Below, one piece after another: positions 17,801 to 24,968 of a stretch of 30,476 nucleotides of DNA (its first letter is position 1; every line of letters begins with the position of its first letter). Under the pieces are notes generated by a model, which was not told the origin of the DNA, made no database searches, and saw only the letters and a list, made by a program, of their open reading frames with translations. The stretch is from Polyangiaceae bacterium (lineage in GTDB: Bacteria > Myxococcota > Polyangia > Polyangiales > Polyangiaceae). The position numbers and the translations under genes were made by a program. Location: contig JAICTU010000033.1 of NCBI GenBank assembly GCA_025936205.1, positions 1-30,476 of the forward strand. Direction: 5' to 3'.

Positions 17801-18375
17801 AAAACTTCGCGAACCGATTTTCGCGCTCCGGCGATCGTTTCGTTCCGCGGCCCGGGGCATTGGAGTTCGGCTTTCGCCCGGATTTCCTGCAGTGCCTGTC
17901 AGCGGCTCGCGAGATCAGCGACGGGGTCTTTGTCGATGGAGCGCAGCAGCCAGCGGTCCCGCTCAAGGTCAAAATGCAATCGGTGGACGCCCGTGTCTCC
18001 GAGATCACGCTCGTCGTCGACGGGGAGACACTGAGCTATCGCAACGAGCCGGAGCGTTGGCACGCCTTGCAATGGCCCGGCAAGAACGGGCCACCCGGGG
18101 CATCATTGCGCGTCAAGGGCGCGGACTTCAGTGCGCTGATCGAACGCGATGAAGGTGACTTCGGCTTCTTGCGTCTGCTCGCCGCCGGCGACATTCGTCC
18201 TGTATCGCCGGGTTCGCTGACACTCGAGGCGAGCTGGCGTTTCAGTCTACAGGGTGCTGACTCCCGCGTGACGATCCAGTTTCAAGCGTCCCGCCGGCGC
18301 CATCCCTTCTCGCCGGGCTTCTTCCAGCGACTGAATTGCCCACCGGCCATCGCCAGTGCTCCCGAACGCCATTGA
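14893..18375 (+). CDS. tssM: TssM (IcmF/VasK), T6SS membrane-spanning core protein with ATPase motif
   Basis: TssM spans the inner membrane and periplasm and binds TssL in the cytoplasm and TssJ at the outer membrane. From ATG 14893 the product has 1160 residues. Two transmembrane helices lie close together (about 3-23 and 27-46). The cytoplasmic NTPase domain has an intact Walker A, LGPPGAGKTT (117-126), and a DTPG element at 166-169. A third helix lies at about 420-442. The rest is the long periplasmic IcmF region and the C-terminal TssJ-binding domain (about 900-1160), with GALEFGFRPDFLQCL and LTLEASWRFSLQGADSRVTIQFQ. The frame is open upstream to 14452, but those codons are tssL in another frame. 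The stop codon is the first triplet of a 9-bp repeat array. Confidence 0.96.
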   Translation: MMAIGLILLALLAITWTAALLLGWPLSVPLMVSACLVVSCAALLGLRHWRARRRAAEFDSQLRRRDSAQDPDDPASDRAIDELQQQIRKLTSALRRSQRAFPWNDSPLYALPWYLVLGPPGAGKTTALQTSGLSLRQLGEGSARSAGSYSTSGCEPWFSDRGVLFDTPGRLVAGASGNAEWSALLAELRRNRRRRPLDGIVLVYSVAELLAEPPEQLEETARRLRLRLEDLGAELGSVLPVYLLLTQVDALTGFGEFLADLPEGMRDHVWGATIEPTSQALDPVAAFKSEFDLLKSVLHAQLLERLPSRRLAGDAGARALRLPAELENLRAPLARLVASLFRPGRREAAVLRGFYFSSSRDASAGAGLALRASPETRFVTRTRLQPAASRSAFLAELFSEVIFSDRDFATRSRRGLLLDQRRQLAFGAAALALSLLGALPAVLGLARNLALIDATLDDARQAGRIAGSPALTGNSRTALELLVDRSQRLDVEAQRFSVRHWWGPYVAAPLRDAVRQRYLQQLHAIVQGPLQGGLSAAIRRASDVRGLDPAGFQAAFSDLKLYLMLAYPDRLDLDFAANALTKTWMLLSGRSADDASIAGHVRSYLEALQADPSWAWVEDGVLVARARAQLAAQPLEEIRYAALARAAAEAPPVLPEHIFIGESARYVTSHGKLEVPGLYTALGWQKVQPLLKPDRASELTPWVLGEPSGTASPGSAEHLEKLYFDRYVRAWMDFLVGLDVATPAHLNAAVEEMAALDKGEGPYVRLFRRLAENTRLEREAPGVKEQAVAKVSQVVNALTPGGQAPAPERQPTPVERYFRRTVRFGFGDAVPAPGIELPPSLLNQYLDQLRALEVSLRQLQDSGGDPSAEFAAEMARASASIERLLAGFDQTERLALEPLLLNPIRGSQRIVEAKGRSALTDRWRVEVWEPYRQLATRYPFVARSESEVALADFAEFFRPQSGTLWRFYEENFANRFSRSGDRFVPRPGALEFGFRPDFLQCLSAAREISDGVFVDGAQQPAVPLKVKMQSVDARVSEITLVVDGETLSYRNEPERWHALQWPGKNGPPGASLRVKGADFSALIERDEGDFGFLRLLAAGDIRPVSPGSLTLEASWRFSLQGADSRVTIQFQASRRRHPFSPGFFQRLNCPPAIASAPERH

Positions 18376-18405
18376 TGACACTGATGACACTGATGACACT
18401 GATGA
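18373..18405 (+). repeat. Tandem 9-bp repeat at the tssM stop codon
   Basis: Three perfect copies of TGATGACAC (18373-18399) are followed by TGATGA (18400-18405). The tssM stop is the first TGA. The repeat keeps frame, so it supplies repeated in-frame TGA TGA stops. It fills about a third of the gap before the FHA gene. Confidence 0.93.
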
Positions 18406-18454
18406 GCTGCAGCCCCTCCGACTCCTGGTGCGTACCTCCCTGCAGTAAAAAGCC

Positions 18455-19747
18455 ATGCACAACGAGCTGATCATTCGCGTCACCCTGACCCCTTCGTTTG
18501 AAGACGCCACCGCTGCGTCGAATGTCGGCCTCACGCGCGAATACCGCTTCTCGAAGCTGCCGATCGAGATCGGCCGGGGGCACGGCAATGACCTGGAGAT
18601 CCCGAGTCAGTTCGTCTCTACCCATCACGCACGCATCGAGGAAATCTCGGGTACGCTTTGTGTACGGGACCTGGGCAGCCGCAATGGCGTCGTCGTGCTG
18701 GACGACTTCGACGGCACGCGCATTCCGGCCAACTCGGCGTATCCAGTTCCGCGGAGCGGCTTCGCCCTGCAACTCGGCAACGAGACGCGCCTGCACGTGG
18801 AGCCCGCCACCGCCCTGGCCGCTCCAGTTCGGCCCGAAGCGTTGCTAGCACCCTCGCCACGTGGCGCGAGCCAGCAACCTCCTCGAGATGCTCTGCCTGT
18901 ACTGCCGGACCTGCCGCGGCCACTCCGGCCTTTGCCGCCGCTCGAGCCTGCAGCGGATGACCTCGAGCCGGGGAGCCGCGCGCTCTCCCTGCCGCTCCTC
19001 CTGGAGAGGGAGCCGGCTCGACGCTCCCTCGACCCAAGTCCGATCCCCGCTCGGGCAGCCGCGGGCCGCGAGTTCGAGCCGGTGCGCCCCGAAGCGCGCT
19101 CGCGTGCACATCCCTCGGCAGCTCCGGAGCTGAAAACGGGCAGCTTTGACCTGAGCCAAGAAGCACTGGCGCTACAAGGGCTGCGCGAGATGGTCGCCTC
19201 TCTAACACCCGGACGGACGCTGCAGACGGGCGGTGATATCGCGCGGCTGATCACGCGCCTGCATGACCTCCTGCAGGTCATGTTCCGCAACTACCTCTCT
19301 CTGCGCGACGGGCACACGAGGTTTGTTGCACAACTGCAGCTGCAGCGCAGCTCGGAGCAGGATTCCTCGAGCGCGGCGCTCGAGGGGGCGCGCGATCCAG
19401 CGGCCGTCGCCGCGCTCCTGCTCGACTTCCGCGAACACGCCGCGAGCCTGGGGCCAGCGCTGGACACCACGCTGCGGGAAATCGGCGTCCACCAGGTGGC
19501 GCTCCTGGACGGCATGATGGAGGGCATTGGGGCCCTGCTCGATGAGCTCTCTCCAGAGAGCATCCAACGAGAGACGGACCGCGCGGGCCACGGTTCGAGG
19601 CGGAGTGGCGGCGAGCGCAGGTACTGGGACGAGTATCGCCGACGCCACGCTCGCTTTGTGCGCGAAGGCGAAGCGCTGGCGAGAGTCTTCGGCGCGGAGT
19701 TTGCCAGCGCCTATCGCGCGTATCGGCGCTCCCATCAGCCGCGCTGA
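18455..19747 (+). CDS. tagH: FHA-domain T6SS regulator (TagH/Fha family)
   Basis: Fha proteins bind a threonine-phosphorylated partner and switch on T6SS assembly. The 430-residue product has an N-terminal FHA domain (about 30-105). Its binding-site motifs are IEIGRGHGNDLEIPS (37-51), VSTHHARIEE (54-63) and LGSRNGV (73-79). A Pro/Arg/Glu-rich linker follows (about 118-225). The C-terminal helical domain is typical of T6SS-associated FHA proteins: ALQGLREMVASLTPGR, RLHDLLQVMFRNYLSLRDG, and a final YWDEYRRRHARF...FASAYRAY. It is the last gene of the tssJKLM operon, 79 bp after tssM, with the 9-bp repeats between. The ribosome-binding site is weak. The kinase at 24969-26504 is a plausible partner, but this is inferred. 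Confidence 0.9.
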   Translation: MHNELIIRVTLTPSFEDATAASNVGLTREYRFSKLPIEIGRGHGNDLEIPSQFVSTHHARIEEISGTLCVRDLGSRNGVVVLDDFDGTRIPANSAYPVPRSGFALQLGNETRLHVEPATALAAPVRPEALLAPSPRGASQQPPRDALPVLPDLPRPLRPLPPLEPAADDLEPGSRALSLPLLLEREPARRSLDPSPIPARAAAGREFEPVRPEARSRAHPSAAPELKTGSFDLSQEALALQGLREMVASLTPGRTLQTGGDIARLITRLHDLLQVMFRNYLSLRDGHTRFVAQLQLQRSSEQDSSSAALEGARDPAAVAALLLDFREHAASLGPALDTTLREIGVHQVALLDGMMEGIGALLDELSPESIQRETDRAGHGSRRSGGERRYWDEYRRRHARFVREGEALARVFGAEFASAYRAYRRSHQPR

Positions 19748-19753
19748 ATTGCT

Positions 19754-20644
19754 TCAGGGATTCTCGGGCAGCCCCAGCTGGCGCGCCGATTGCGCCCACA
19801 GCGACTCCGCCGAAGCTGTGAGACGCTCACCCTCCAGCCGCAGCGTGCGCTGCAGCTCGAACGACCGGACTTCGCCCCGTCCCGGCTCGGACACCGTCAG
19901 CTTTTCGCTCAAGGCGATACCATCGGCGCGGTACTCGGCACTGGCATTGAAACGAACTTCGCCCCGTCCCGTGGTGCCCGTCACGGCGGCATTAACGCGC
20001 TCGTCCACGGGGAAACGTGCGCCGGCGGTGAGGCGCCCGCTGGTCATCAAATACACCGTGCAGGCTGAGCTGCAGCTCCTCTCGGCGCCTAAACCGCGGC
20101 ACTGTTCCTCCTGCGCCGCTACAGCGAGCGCGGGGCCCATGCGCTCGAGCTCCAGTCGGCTACGGCCCACTCCCGCTGAATGAGTGCCGAGAGCGTAGAC
20201 TTCGAGCAGCTGATCGCGCTGCCGCAGCAATGCCAGCAAGCCGGTGCGCGAGCTCGCGCCCACCGCCAGCGGCAGCCATGCCACTTTGAAACCGTCGGCA
20301 CCGCTACCGAGGACCAGCTCCTCCGGATTCACCGTGAGCGTCTCAGCTCGCTTGCTCTCTTCCCCCAGCGTCGACCGCCCGGAGCAGTCCGCCACCGCCA
20401 GATCCAAGGTGGAACCTCGCGCGTCAAACCCCGGCAGCAGGAGCGACCAGTACTCGCTCGCGGACAGAGACACGACGCTACCCGGCGCTGCGCGGCGCGG
20501 GAGGCGCTGCACACAAATGGGCACGGGCACCAGCTTGCGCGCCTCATCTTCCGTTCTCGAGGAGCGGACCGGTCCACCGCAGGCCAACGCCAGGGCAGCC
20601 AGGAGAGCCACGAGGAACACCCGCACGCGCCCCACAAACCTCAT
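19754..20644 (-). CDS. Uncharacterised lipoprotein, convergent with the FHA gene
   Basis: The product has 296 residues. It has a positively charged start (MRFVGRVR), a hydrophobic stretch and a clear lipobox, LALAC, with Cys22, so it should be lipidated and outside the cytoplasm. The mature part has six further Cys residues, including a cluster around CRGLGAERSCSSAC (about 180-195). It has mostly beta-type composition near its C-terminus (TTGRGEVRFNASAEY, RSFELQRTLRLEGERL). I do not recognise a family. Its ATG overlaps the stop of the gene at 20641-21288 (ATGA), so both form a two-gene operon. It ends 6 bp from the FHA stop. Its position inside the T6SS locus suggests an envelope accessory role; nothing in the sequence proves this. 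Confidence 0.8.
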   Translation of the reverse strand: MRFVGRVRVFLVALLAALALACGGPVRSSRTEDEARKLVPVPICVQRLPRRAAPGSVVSLSASEYWSLLLPGFDARGSTLDLAVADCSGRSTLGEESKRAETLTVNPEELVLGSGADGFKVAWLPLAVGASSRTGLLALLRQRDQLLEVYALGTHSAGVGRSRLELERMGPALAVAAQEEQCRGLGAERSCSSACTVYLMTSGRLTAGARFPVDERVNAAVTGTTGRGEVRFNASAEYRADGIALSEKLTVSEPGRGEVRSFELQRTLRLEGERLTASAESLWAQSARQLGLPENP

Positions 20645-21288
20645 CGCACCTCCATGGTTTCCAGCGCTCGCAATAGCTCCCGATCCACAGCCGCCAGGTT
20701 TGCTTCTTGGTATACAATCTGGACGAGTACGACGCGCTGCTTCGAGCGAATCACCATCTCCCGGCTGTGACTCTCGAACGGGGCTTTGGTCGCGGCCACC
20801 TCGCGTCCGATGGTGTAGGCCCTACCCTGCCCCCAGTATGTGGCCATCGGCACACGCTGGCCGACCATCTTCGCGCCCATGGCGGCCACATCGGCCTCAT
20901 AGCGTTTCAGGATCTCCTTCCAGCTGTCGCCGGGCGGATCACGCCGCTGGTAGATGGCAAATGAGTATGCATGGGGCGACACGTAGTGAATGAACGGCTC
21001 GCCCGGGCGACTGCTGGCGCTCCGAATCCGCCAGTTGCGAGGCCGCGAGAAGCGCACGGCGCCGTCCAGCACGCTCACCCCCAGAAACGACGGGTCAGGC
21101 GACTTCGACGGCCAGTCCAACCGAGGATATTCGTGTTCGAAGGCTGGGCTCCCTTCTCCCAGCGACCAGTCATAGAAAACGCGATTCCGCGTGGCCTGGC
21201 TCGCGCCGCCGCAACCCGGCACCACCAACGCGGCGGCTGCTGCTACCGGAATGGCGGCCAGCCTCCGACCGCTGATCCAACCCCACAT
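20641..21288 (-). CDS. Uncharacterised lipoprotein, first of a two-gene operon
   Basis: The product has 215 residues. A signal peptide with arginines near the start (MWGWISGRRLAAIP) ends in VVPGC, a good lipobox, with Cys26. The mature part includes VSVLDGAVRFSRPRNWRI (about 70-90), FIHYVSPHAYSFAIYQRRD and the helix DSWKEILKRYEADVAAMGAKM (about 120-140). It ends in a strand and helix (RVVLVQIVYQEANLAAVDRELLRALETMEVR). The pattern of a strand pair, a helix and a terminal helix is reminiscent of PsbP/Mog1-like or DUF1795 periplasmic proteins, but I cannot confirm it. It overlaps the downstream lipoprotein gene by 4 bp and is divergent from the lipoprotein gene at 21406. Confidence 0.8.
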   Translation of the reverse strand: MWGWISGRRLAAIPVAAAAALVVPGCGGASQATRNRVFYDWSLGEGSPAFEHEYPRLDWPSKSPDPSFLGVSVLDGAVRFSRPRNWRIRSASSRPGEPFIHYVSPHAYSFAIYQRRDPPGDSWKEILKRYEADVAAMGAKMVGQRVPMATYWGQGRAYTIGREVAATKAPFESHSREMVIRSKQRVVLVQIVYQEANLAAVDRELLRALETMEVR

Positions 21289-21405
21289 GCCGCGATGCTA
21301 CCTCGCTGCTCGTTACAGCTGCAACCCGGACTGCATGCGTCAGCGACTGCAGAACGCGCTCGAACGCTTTCTCGTGCGGTATGTTTTGAGCTAGGCTTCC
21401 GGCCG
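21289..21405. promoter_or_regulatory. Divergent intergenic region between two lipoprotein genes
   Basis: This 117-bp gap must carry starts for transcription in both directions. I see no clear -35/-10 pair and no operator-like palindrome. Confidence 0.3.
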
Positions 21406-21963
21406 ATGCGACGAGTCGCTGTGACGCTCGCGGTGGCGCTGAGCGGCTGCGGGGGAAAGGATCTGGTGCTGGTCAAGGGCGCCAACTGGGATCCCTACGT
21501 CTACGATAGCCATCGCGACGCTCCCGAGCCGCTGGCTGCCATGGTGTTCCGGGAGAAGGTCTGCGCGGGCCGCGAGTTGACCCCGCAGTACTCTCGGCTC
21601 GACGAGAACGACCTGCTCGATTTTTTGCGCGCTCAGCAGCTGCCGGTCCGGGTCGAGCGCCCACGCAGCGATCTCACCTACGTGCTGGTGGACGATCAGC
21701 GCACTCGAAAACCTGCGCGGTTGCGCGTGGCAATCCTACAGGACGCCGATCAGGCAGGCCGGGAGCTGGCCGAGGCGCTGGTCCAGCACGGAGAAGGAGC
21801 TTGGGGCGTCCATCGCTCGAATCTGGCGGTGTTGGGACCGGTTGGAGATCCGGCGCACGACCTGGTCTTCGCAGCGCAGATCGGCCTGGTCTGCTGGGGA
21901 GTGTTTACGGTGCGCGGCAGAGACGACACGTTCGTGATCCCCGGCGGCTATCGCGAGCTTTGA
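21406..21963 (+). CDS. Small uncharacterised lipoprotein
   Basis: The product has 185 residues. It starts MRRVAVTLAVALSGCGGKDL, a very short but complete signal peptide with lipobox LSGC and Cys15. The frame is open upstream to 20971, but that part is antisense to the neighbouring lipoprotein gene, so ATG 21406 is preferred. Mature segments include REKVCAGRELTPQYSRL, a helix LDENDLLDFLRAQQLPVRV and a C-terminal GLVCWGVFTVRGRDDTFVIPGGY. No family is recognised. It is the third lipoprotein in about 2.2 kb. It precedes the small gene at 22029 by 65 bp, with which it may be cotranscribed. Confidence 0.75.
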   Translation: MRRVAVTLAVALSGCGGKDLVLVKGANWDPYVYDSHRDAPEPLAAMVFREKVCAGRELTPQYSRLDENDLLDFLRAQQLPVRVERPRSDLTYVLVDDQRTRKPARLRVAILQDADQAGRELAEALVQHGEGAWGVHRSNLAVLGPVGDPAHDLVFAAQIGLVCWGVFTVRGRDDTFVIPGGYREL

Positions 21964-22015
21964 GCGTCGCCTGGTTCTCGAGCAACGGGTCCCCTCATTG
22001 GCCGACCCCAACGCT

Positions 22016-22019
22016 GGAG
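22016..22019 (+). promoter_or_regulatory. Ribosome-binding site choosing ATG 22029
   Basis: GGAG lies 9 nt before ATG 22029 but only 1 nt before ATG 22020, so the second ATG is the better start. Confidence 0.5.
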
Positions 22020-22028
22020 ATGAACCAC

Positions 22029-22451
22029 ATGACACCCATCGCCGACGTGTCCGCGCGGGCAGCCATTCAAATCACGCGCGCCGCGCCGCTCTTCGATCGC
22101 TTGGTCGACGCCGTCCTGGAGCACCACACGAGCCGCGCTCGGACGAGCCCGGCGGGGGCTGGCAGCGCCGCGAGGAACGCGGTCCGGCTCGACGCGCTGC
22201 GCGAGCGCCTCGACTGGTTCTTCCCCCAGTTCCGGGAGCTCTACTTCGAGCGGCTTCGCGAACAGCTCGGCCCCGACCTGTCGCCGGTGCTCGGCGCCTT
22301 GCAGGATGAGCGCGTCCAGTGTTTTCTGCGCGCGCTCGAGACCATGCGACCAGCGCTGCTGCACAGCCTGCAGCAGCTGGGCCGCGAGATGACGAATGCA
22401 CTCGAGGCGTCGCAGGTCAGCGCTTGCAGCGGCTCGACATCTGCCGCGTGA
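22029..22451 (+). CDS. Small helical protein of unknown function
   Basis: From ATG 22029 the product has 140 residues with no signal peptide or membrane helix, so it is probably cytoplasmic. It looks almost wholly alpha-helical: ARAAIQITRAAPLFDRLVDAVLEHH (about 9-33), LDALRERLDWFFPQFRELYFERL (about 53-75), then FLRALETMRPALLHSLQQLGREM. An Ala/Arg/Gly-rich loop breaks the helices at about 35-48. I do not recognise it. Its last 35 bp overlap the 3' end of LT-B on the other strand (22417-22451). It could be an adaptor for the T6SS or for LT-B, but only proximity supports this. Confidence 0.65.
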   Translation: MTPIADVSARAAIQITRAAPLFDRLVDAVLEHHTSRARTSPAGAGSAARNAVRLDALRERLDWFFPQFRELYFERLREQLGPDLSPVLGALQDERVQCFLRALETMRPALLHSLQQLGREMTNALEASQVSACSGSTSAA

Positions 22452-24843
22452 ATCTCTGCCGGCCCCAGTCGAAGTTGAGCGGTACGCACTCGTCCGCGTC
22501 GTCGCCCTCGGCGCTCAGCCGATCGATCGCGTCGCGCGCTTTGGGATTGGCGTCGCCGGGCACCTGCAGCGAGAATTGGGCGCCTGATGCGCCGGGAACC
22601 GTATCCGCGATCAACTCGGGATTCAGCTCGCGGATCTTGCTCGTGCTGGTACCGACGGCGCGCGCCACCAGCCCGAGGCGAGTGCCCGCCGGTACGAGCA
22701 AGAGCGTCGCGCGTTCCACGTTCGCCGGCGGTGGCGCCTGGAAGCGAAAGTGTTCGAGGTTGGCGAGGATCACCGCGAAGGCTTCCACCTTCGCCACGTA
22801 GTTCAGCGTGTCATCGGGAAGGACCCCCGCGTTCGCCAGGTCGCGATACGTAACGTCGCGGCCAGCCTGCTGCATTCGCGCCAGCACGTTGAACGGCCCC
22901 AGCCGGTAGCCAGCGATCGCCAGCTCCCAGGAACCCAGCTTTTGATACAGATCGTTGACCAGATCGAGCGCCGCATCCGTGGACTTCGCCACGCTCGATC
23001 GCTCGTCGAGCACCGCGGCTTTCACCTCGAGGTGATAGGCACGCGCACGCTCGGGCGTGAGGTGCCAACGGCCGCGGCCGCCGGCCGCTGACTCGGAATC
23101 GAGCGCACAGCCACTCTCCGCCATCACCAGCGCCGTCAGCTCGTTGGGCAGCGCGCGCTGCGTCGAGGCTGCCTGGAATAGCTCGCGAAAGGGAGCGCAC
23201 TGGAAGAGCAAGGACTGAAATTGCTCGCGTCCCACGCGATCTTGAACGAACAGCTGGAGCTGGCTTCGCACGCGGGCGTCGTTCGGCACATCGATCCGCG
23301 GCAGCACCAACCCTGCGAGCCACGGAGCCGCCGCCTCGTTGCGAGGGGCACGCTCCGCAATCGGCTTCTGCTGCAGGATCTGTCGACCTTGCTCGGCCAG
23401 AGCGCAGCTCTGCGAGCCTTCACCACAGGGCTCCTTGAGCGCTTTCGCCATGGCCGCCACTTCGTCGTCGACGAGCTGGGATAGGGCCGGCGAGTCGCTC
23501 TGGCCCAATCCGTGGACCTGGGCCTTCAGCACGTACAGGCCTTCTTCACCGCCCGGCGGCACCGGACGCAAGGCTCCGCTCCGGGTCAGAGTCGTTGCAT
23601 CGAGCTCGGCATCATGCGCCCCGAAGCGGCTGAACAGGAAGATTGCGATGGCTGCGGCTCCGCCGAACAGGCCGAACGCCGCCCCCGCCGTCAGCCAGCG
23701 GCGTCGCGAAGGGCGTGTGCGCTTGCGAAACGGGGGAGCCACGCGCGGAGGCAGATCGACCGCGACCTCGCGCGCCCCGAGCAGCATCGGGTGCTTGCCC
23801 GTGCGCCGCGAGAAGTCCAGGTTGATCTGCAGATTGTCGTCCGTGAGCTCGTCCTCTTCATCTGTAACGAACTCCCCGGGAACCAGCTCCGCAGCCGCCT
23901 CAACGGCCACGCGACTGGGCTCGACGACGGACGGTACCGGAGTGGAAGGAACGCGACCCAGCACCTCGCTCAGTGCCGCGACGCCCTCGGGCTCGTTGCT
24001 GGTCGGCGCCTGCTCGGACGCGTTGGCTTCTTCAGAGATCGGCTCGGAGGCAGACGGCACGGCCTGATCCTCCGCCACCTCGGGACCTGCCACCGGCTCT
24101 GAGCCGACAGCCAACGCCGACCCCTGCGACGACTCCGGCAGGGGCGCCCTGGCGGATGGCAGCTCGTCCGCTACGGGGCTGGCGGCGGCCACCGCTGGCC
24201 ACGCCGGAGTCGACTCGACAGGCGCGGCCGGCTGCGCCGGCTCGGTGGCGCTCAACCAGCCTTCGGCGGGCGGTGGTGCTTCGTCAAAGCTCGCGATTCG
24301 AGCCGATGCCGGTGAGGATCTTGCCGGTCTCCCGAGCGACTCGGCCGCTGCTGCCCCGTTGATCTGCTTTTTCGAGGCCACCTCATCGGCAGCGCCTCGC
24401 CGCTTCCAGCCGGGCCAGGCGGGAATCGGCGGCAACGCAGGAGCGAGGGTGCTGCGCAACTCCGGCTTCACTGCCGCTGGGCTCGACGGAGGCGCTTTCG
24501 ACGGACGCGCTCGCGAAGCTCGCTGCAGCTCGATCTCCTGCTCCAGCTGCCACGCCAGCTCCTGAATGTTTCGCAAACACTCTTCCAGGCGTTCCGGCGG
24601 TGGATTCTGCAGGCACTCCTCCCCCAATCCGAGATGGTGCGCCAGCCCACCGATGCCCGCGGCGCGGGCTCGCAGCTGAAGTGTCTTGGAGCGCTCGCGC
24701 AACTCCGGGAGCTGATCGCTCGAAAGCCCTGTGACGGACAAAAGGGACAGGCACTCCTCGGCGAAGGCCCGCGTGTCCGCCACCAACAGCGCGCCCACGA
24801 AATCGAGCTGGCCTGTGGCCGGGGAGGGCTCACCCGCTGTCAT
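22417..24843 (-). CDS. LT-B: membrane-anchored lytic transglycosylase-like protein, probably inactive
   Basis: LT-B is a paralogue of LT-A, with 808 residues from ATG 24843 (GAGGTGG upstream). Layout: 1-108, helical module with GIGGLAHHLGLGEECL (63-78); 110-340, Pro/Ala/Glu-rich linker; 345-382, a TGKHPMLLGAREVAVDLPPR segment and an Arg-rich stop-transfer; 385-405, one transmembrane helix; 440-500, Cys-containing region; 505-700, SLT-like domain; 705-765, LysM-like segment; then FDWGRQRF...C. The catalytic Glu is kept (Glu576 in MAES). However, GLWQFM has become GRWHLT (591-596), and SYNAG has become GYRLG (645-649), losing the conserved Asn. It may bind peptidoglycan rather than cut it. It is divergent from the kinase gene. 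Confidence 0.82.
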   Translation of the reverse strand: MTAGEPSPATGQLDFVGALLVADTRAFAEECLSLLSVTGLSSDQLPELRERSKTLQLRARAAGIGGLAHHLGLGEECLQNPPPERLEECLRNIQELAWQLEQEIELQRASRARPSKAPPSSPAAVKPELRSTLAPALPPIPAWPGWKRRGAADEVASKKQINGAAAAESLGRPARSSPASARIASFDEAPPPAEGWLSATEPAQPAAPVESTPAWPAVAAASPVADELPSARAPLPESSQGSALAVGSEPVAGPEVAEDQAVPSASEPISEEANASEQAPTSNEPEGVAALSEVLGRVPSTPVPSVVEPSRVAVEAAAELVPGEFVTDEEDELTDDNLQINLDFSRRTGKHPMLLGAREVAVDLPPRVAPPFRKRTRPSRRRWLTAGAAFGLFGGAAAIAIFLFSRFGAHDAELDATTLTRSGALRPVPPGGEEGLYVLKAQVHGLGQSDSPALSQLVDDEVAAMAKALKEPCGEGSQSCALAEQGRQILQQKPIAERAPRNEAAAPWLAGLVLPRIDVPNDARVRSQLQLFVQDRVGREQFQSLLFQCAPFRELFQAASTQRALPNELTALVMAESGCALDSESAAGGRGRWHLTPERARAYHLEVKAAVLDERSSVAKSTDAALDLVNDLYQKLGSWELAIAGYRLGPFNVLARMQQAGRDVTYRDLANAGVLPDDTLNYVAKVEAFAVILANLEHFRFQAPPPANVERATLLLVPAGTRLGLVARAVGTSTSKIRELNPELIADTVPGASGAQFSLQVPGDANPKARDAIDRLSAEGDDADECVPLNFDWGRQRFTRQMSSRCKR

Positions 24844-24968
24844 CGCGATCCACCTCGTTACCACAGCCCGCGCCGTGCGCCCACGTCGAGAAAATGCGCC
24901 GAAAAACAACGCCCTGCGGCGTGAGCCGCGCTGACAGCGCCCCTGCGCGCCGCGATTTGGTGGCGGCG
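24844..24968. promoter_or_regulatory. Divergent region between LT-B and the kinase gene
   Basis: About 125 bp separate the two chosen starts, which run in opposite directions, so promoters for both should lie here or slightly inside the 5' ends. No specific element is recognised. Confidence 0.3.

Noticed and set aside
18373..18405. CRISPR-like array
   Set aside because: The 9-bp units are directly adjacent with no spacers, so it is a simple tandem repeat.
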